Shown here: positions 12,267 through 12,305 of the stretch, one piece after another | Layout of the letters: each line of letters starts with the position of its first letter | How positions within the stretch are numbered: position 1 is the first letter of the stretch | From: an uncultured Bacilli bacterium | Lineage (GTDB): Bacteria > Bacillota_I > Bacilli_A > RF39 > UBA660 | DNA length: 12,305 bases | Direction: 5' to 3' | NCBI GenBank assembly: GCA_934162285.1 | Contig: CAKPHY010000031.1 | Coordinates: 1-12,305 of the forward strand | Translations under genes and position numbers: made by a program | The notes under the pieces: generated by a model | Database searches by the model: none | Seen by the model: the letters and a program-made list of their open reading frames with translations, nothing else | What the model was told of the DNA's origin: nothing

Positions 12267-12305
12267 ATTTTGTTTAAAAAAGTGCGTGTGTTTTTTATCT
12301 TGAAA

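Overview
The window looks like a chromosomal segment of a very AT-rich member of the Bacillota, probably in the Bacilli near the Erysipelotrichia/RF39-type gut lineages. Three things support this. TGA is used as a stop (spoIIM-like gene, sigma-factor gene) and Trp is TGG, so the genetic code is standard. There is a SpoIIM-type sporulation protein. The block xerD-deoB resembles the xerD-drm block of Bacillus. The placement is inference; no rRNA or other marker gene is present.

Layout, left to right. A 51-residue one-helix membrane protein on the minus strand (100-255) diverges from a spoIIM-like gene (342-932). This is followed on the same strand by mnmA (964-2070) and an XRE-like helix-turn-helix gene of unknown role (2147-2923). 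That gene converges on an orphan MraZ/AbrB-fold gene (2935-3417, minus). A gene-poor, extremely A/T-rich stretch of about 600 bases follows (3418-4027). It carries nested inverted repeats and repeated short motifs and leads into a 37-residue Lys/Asn/Ser-rich protein gene (4028-4141). From there a minus-strand series reads leftward: xerD and deoB (tightly coupled), a broken LD-carboxypeptidase gene, a ZIP-type metal transporter, and a sigma-70 factor with an unusual C-terminal extension. xerD diverges from rarA (9888-11093, plus), and rarA converges on holA (11150-12085, minus).

The recognised genes are housekeeping: tRNA thiolation (mnmA), chromosome dimer resolution (xerD), nucleoside catabolism (deoB), fork maintenance (rarA) and clamp loading (holA). 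Two DNA-binding proteins and a sigma factor cluster around the AT-rich stretch.

The parts most worth attention are: (1) a recurring compact promoter-plus-ribosome-binding-site module that predicts mRNAs with leaders of only about 10 bases; (2) the AT-rich stretch with mirrored AGAAGTTA and AGTAGAGAA motifs; (3) the sigma factor with degenerate region-4-like repeats; (4) the frameshifted and internally deleted LD-carboxypeptidase. Nothing resembling CRISPR, prophage, insertion sequences, tRNA or rRNA was seen.
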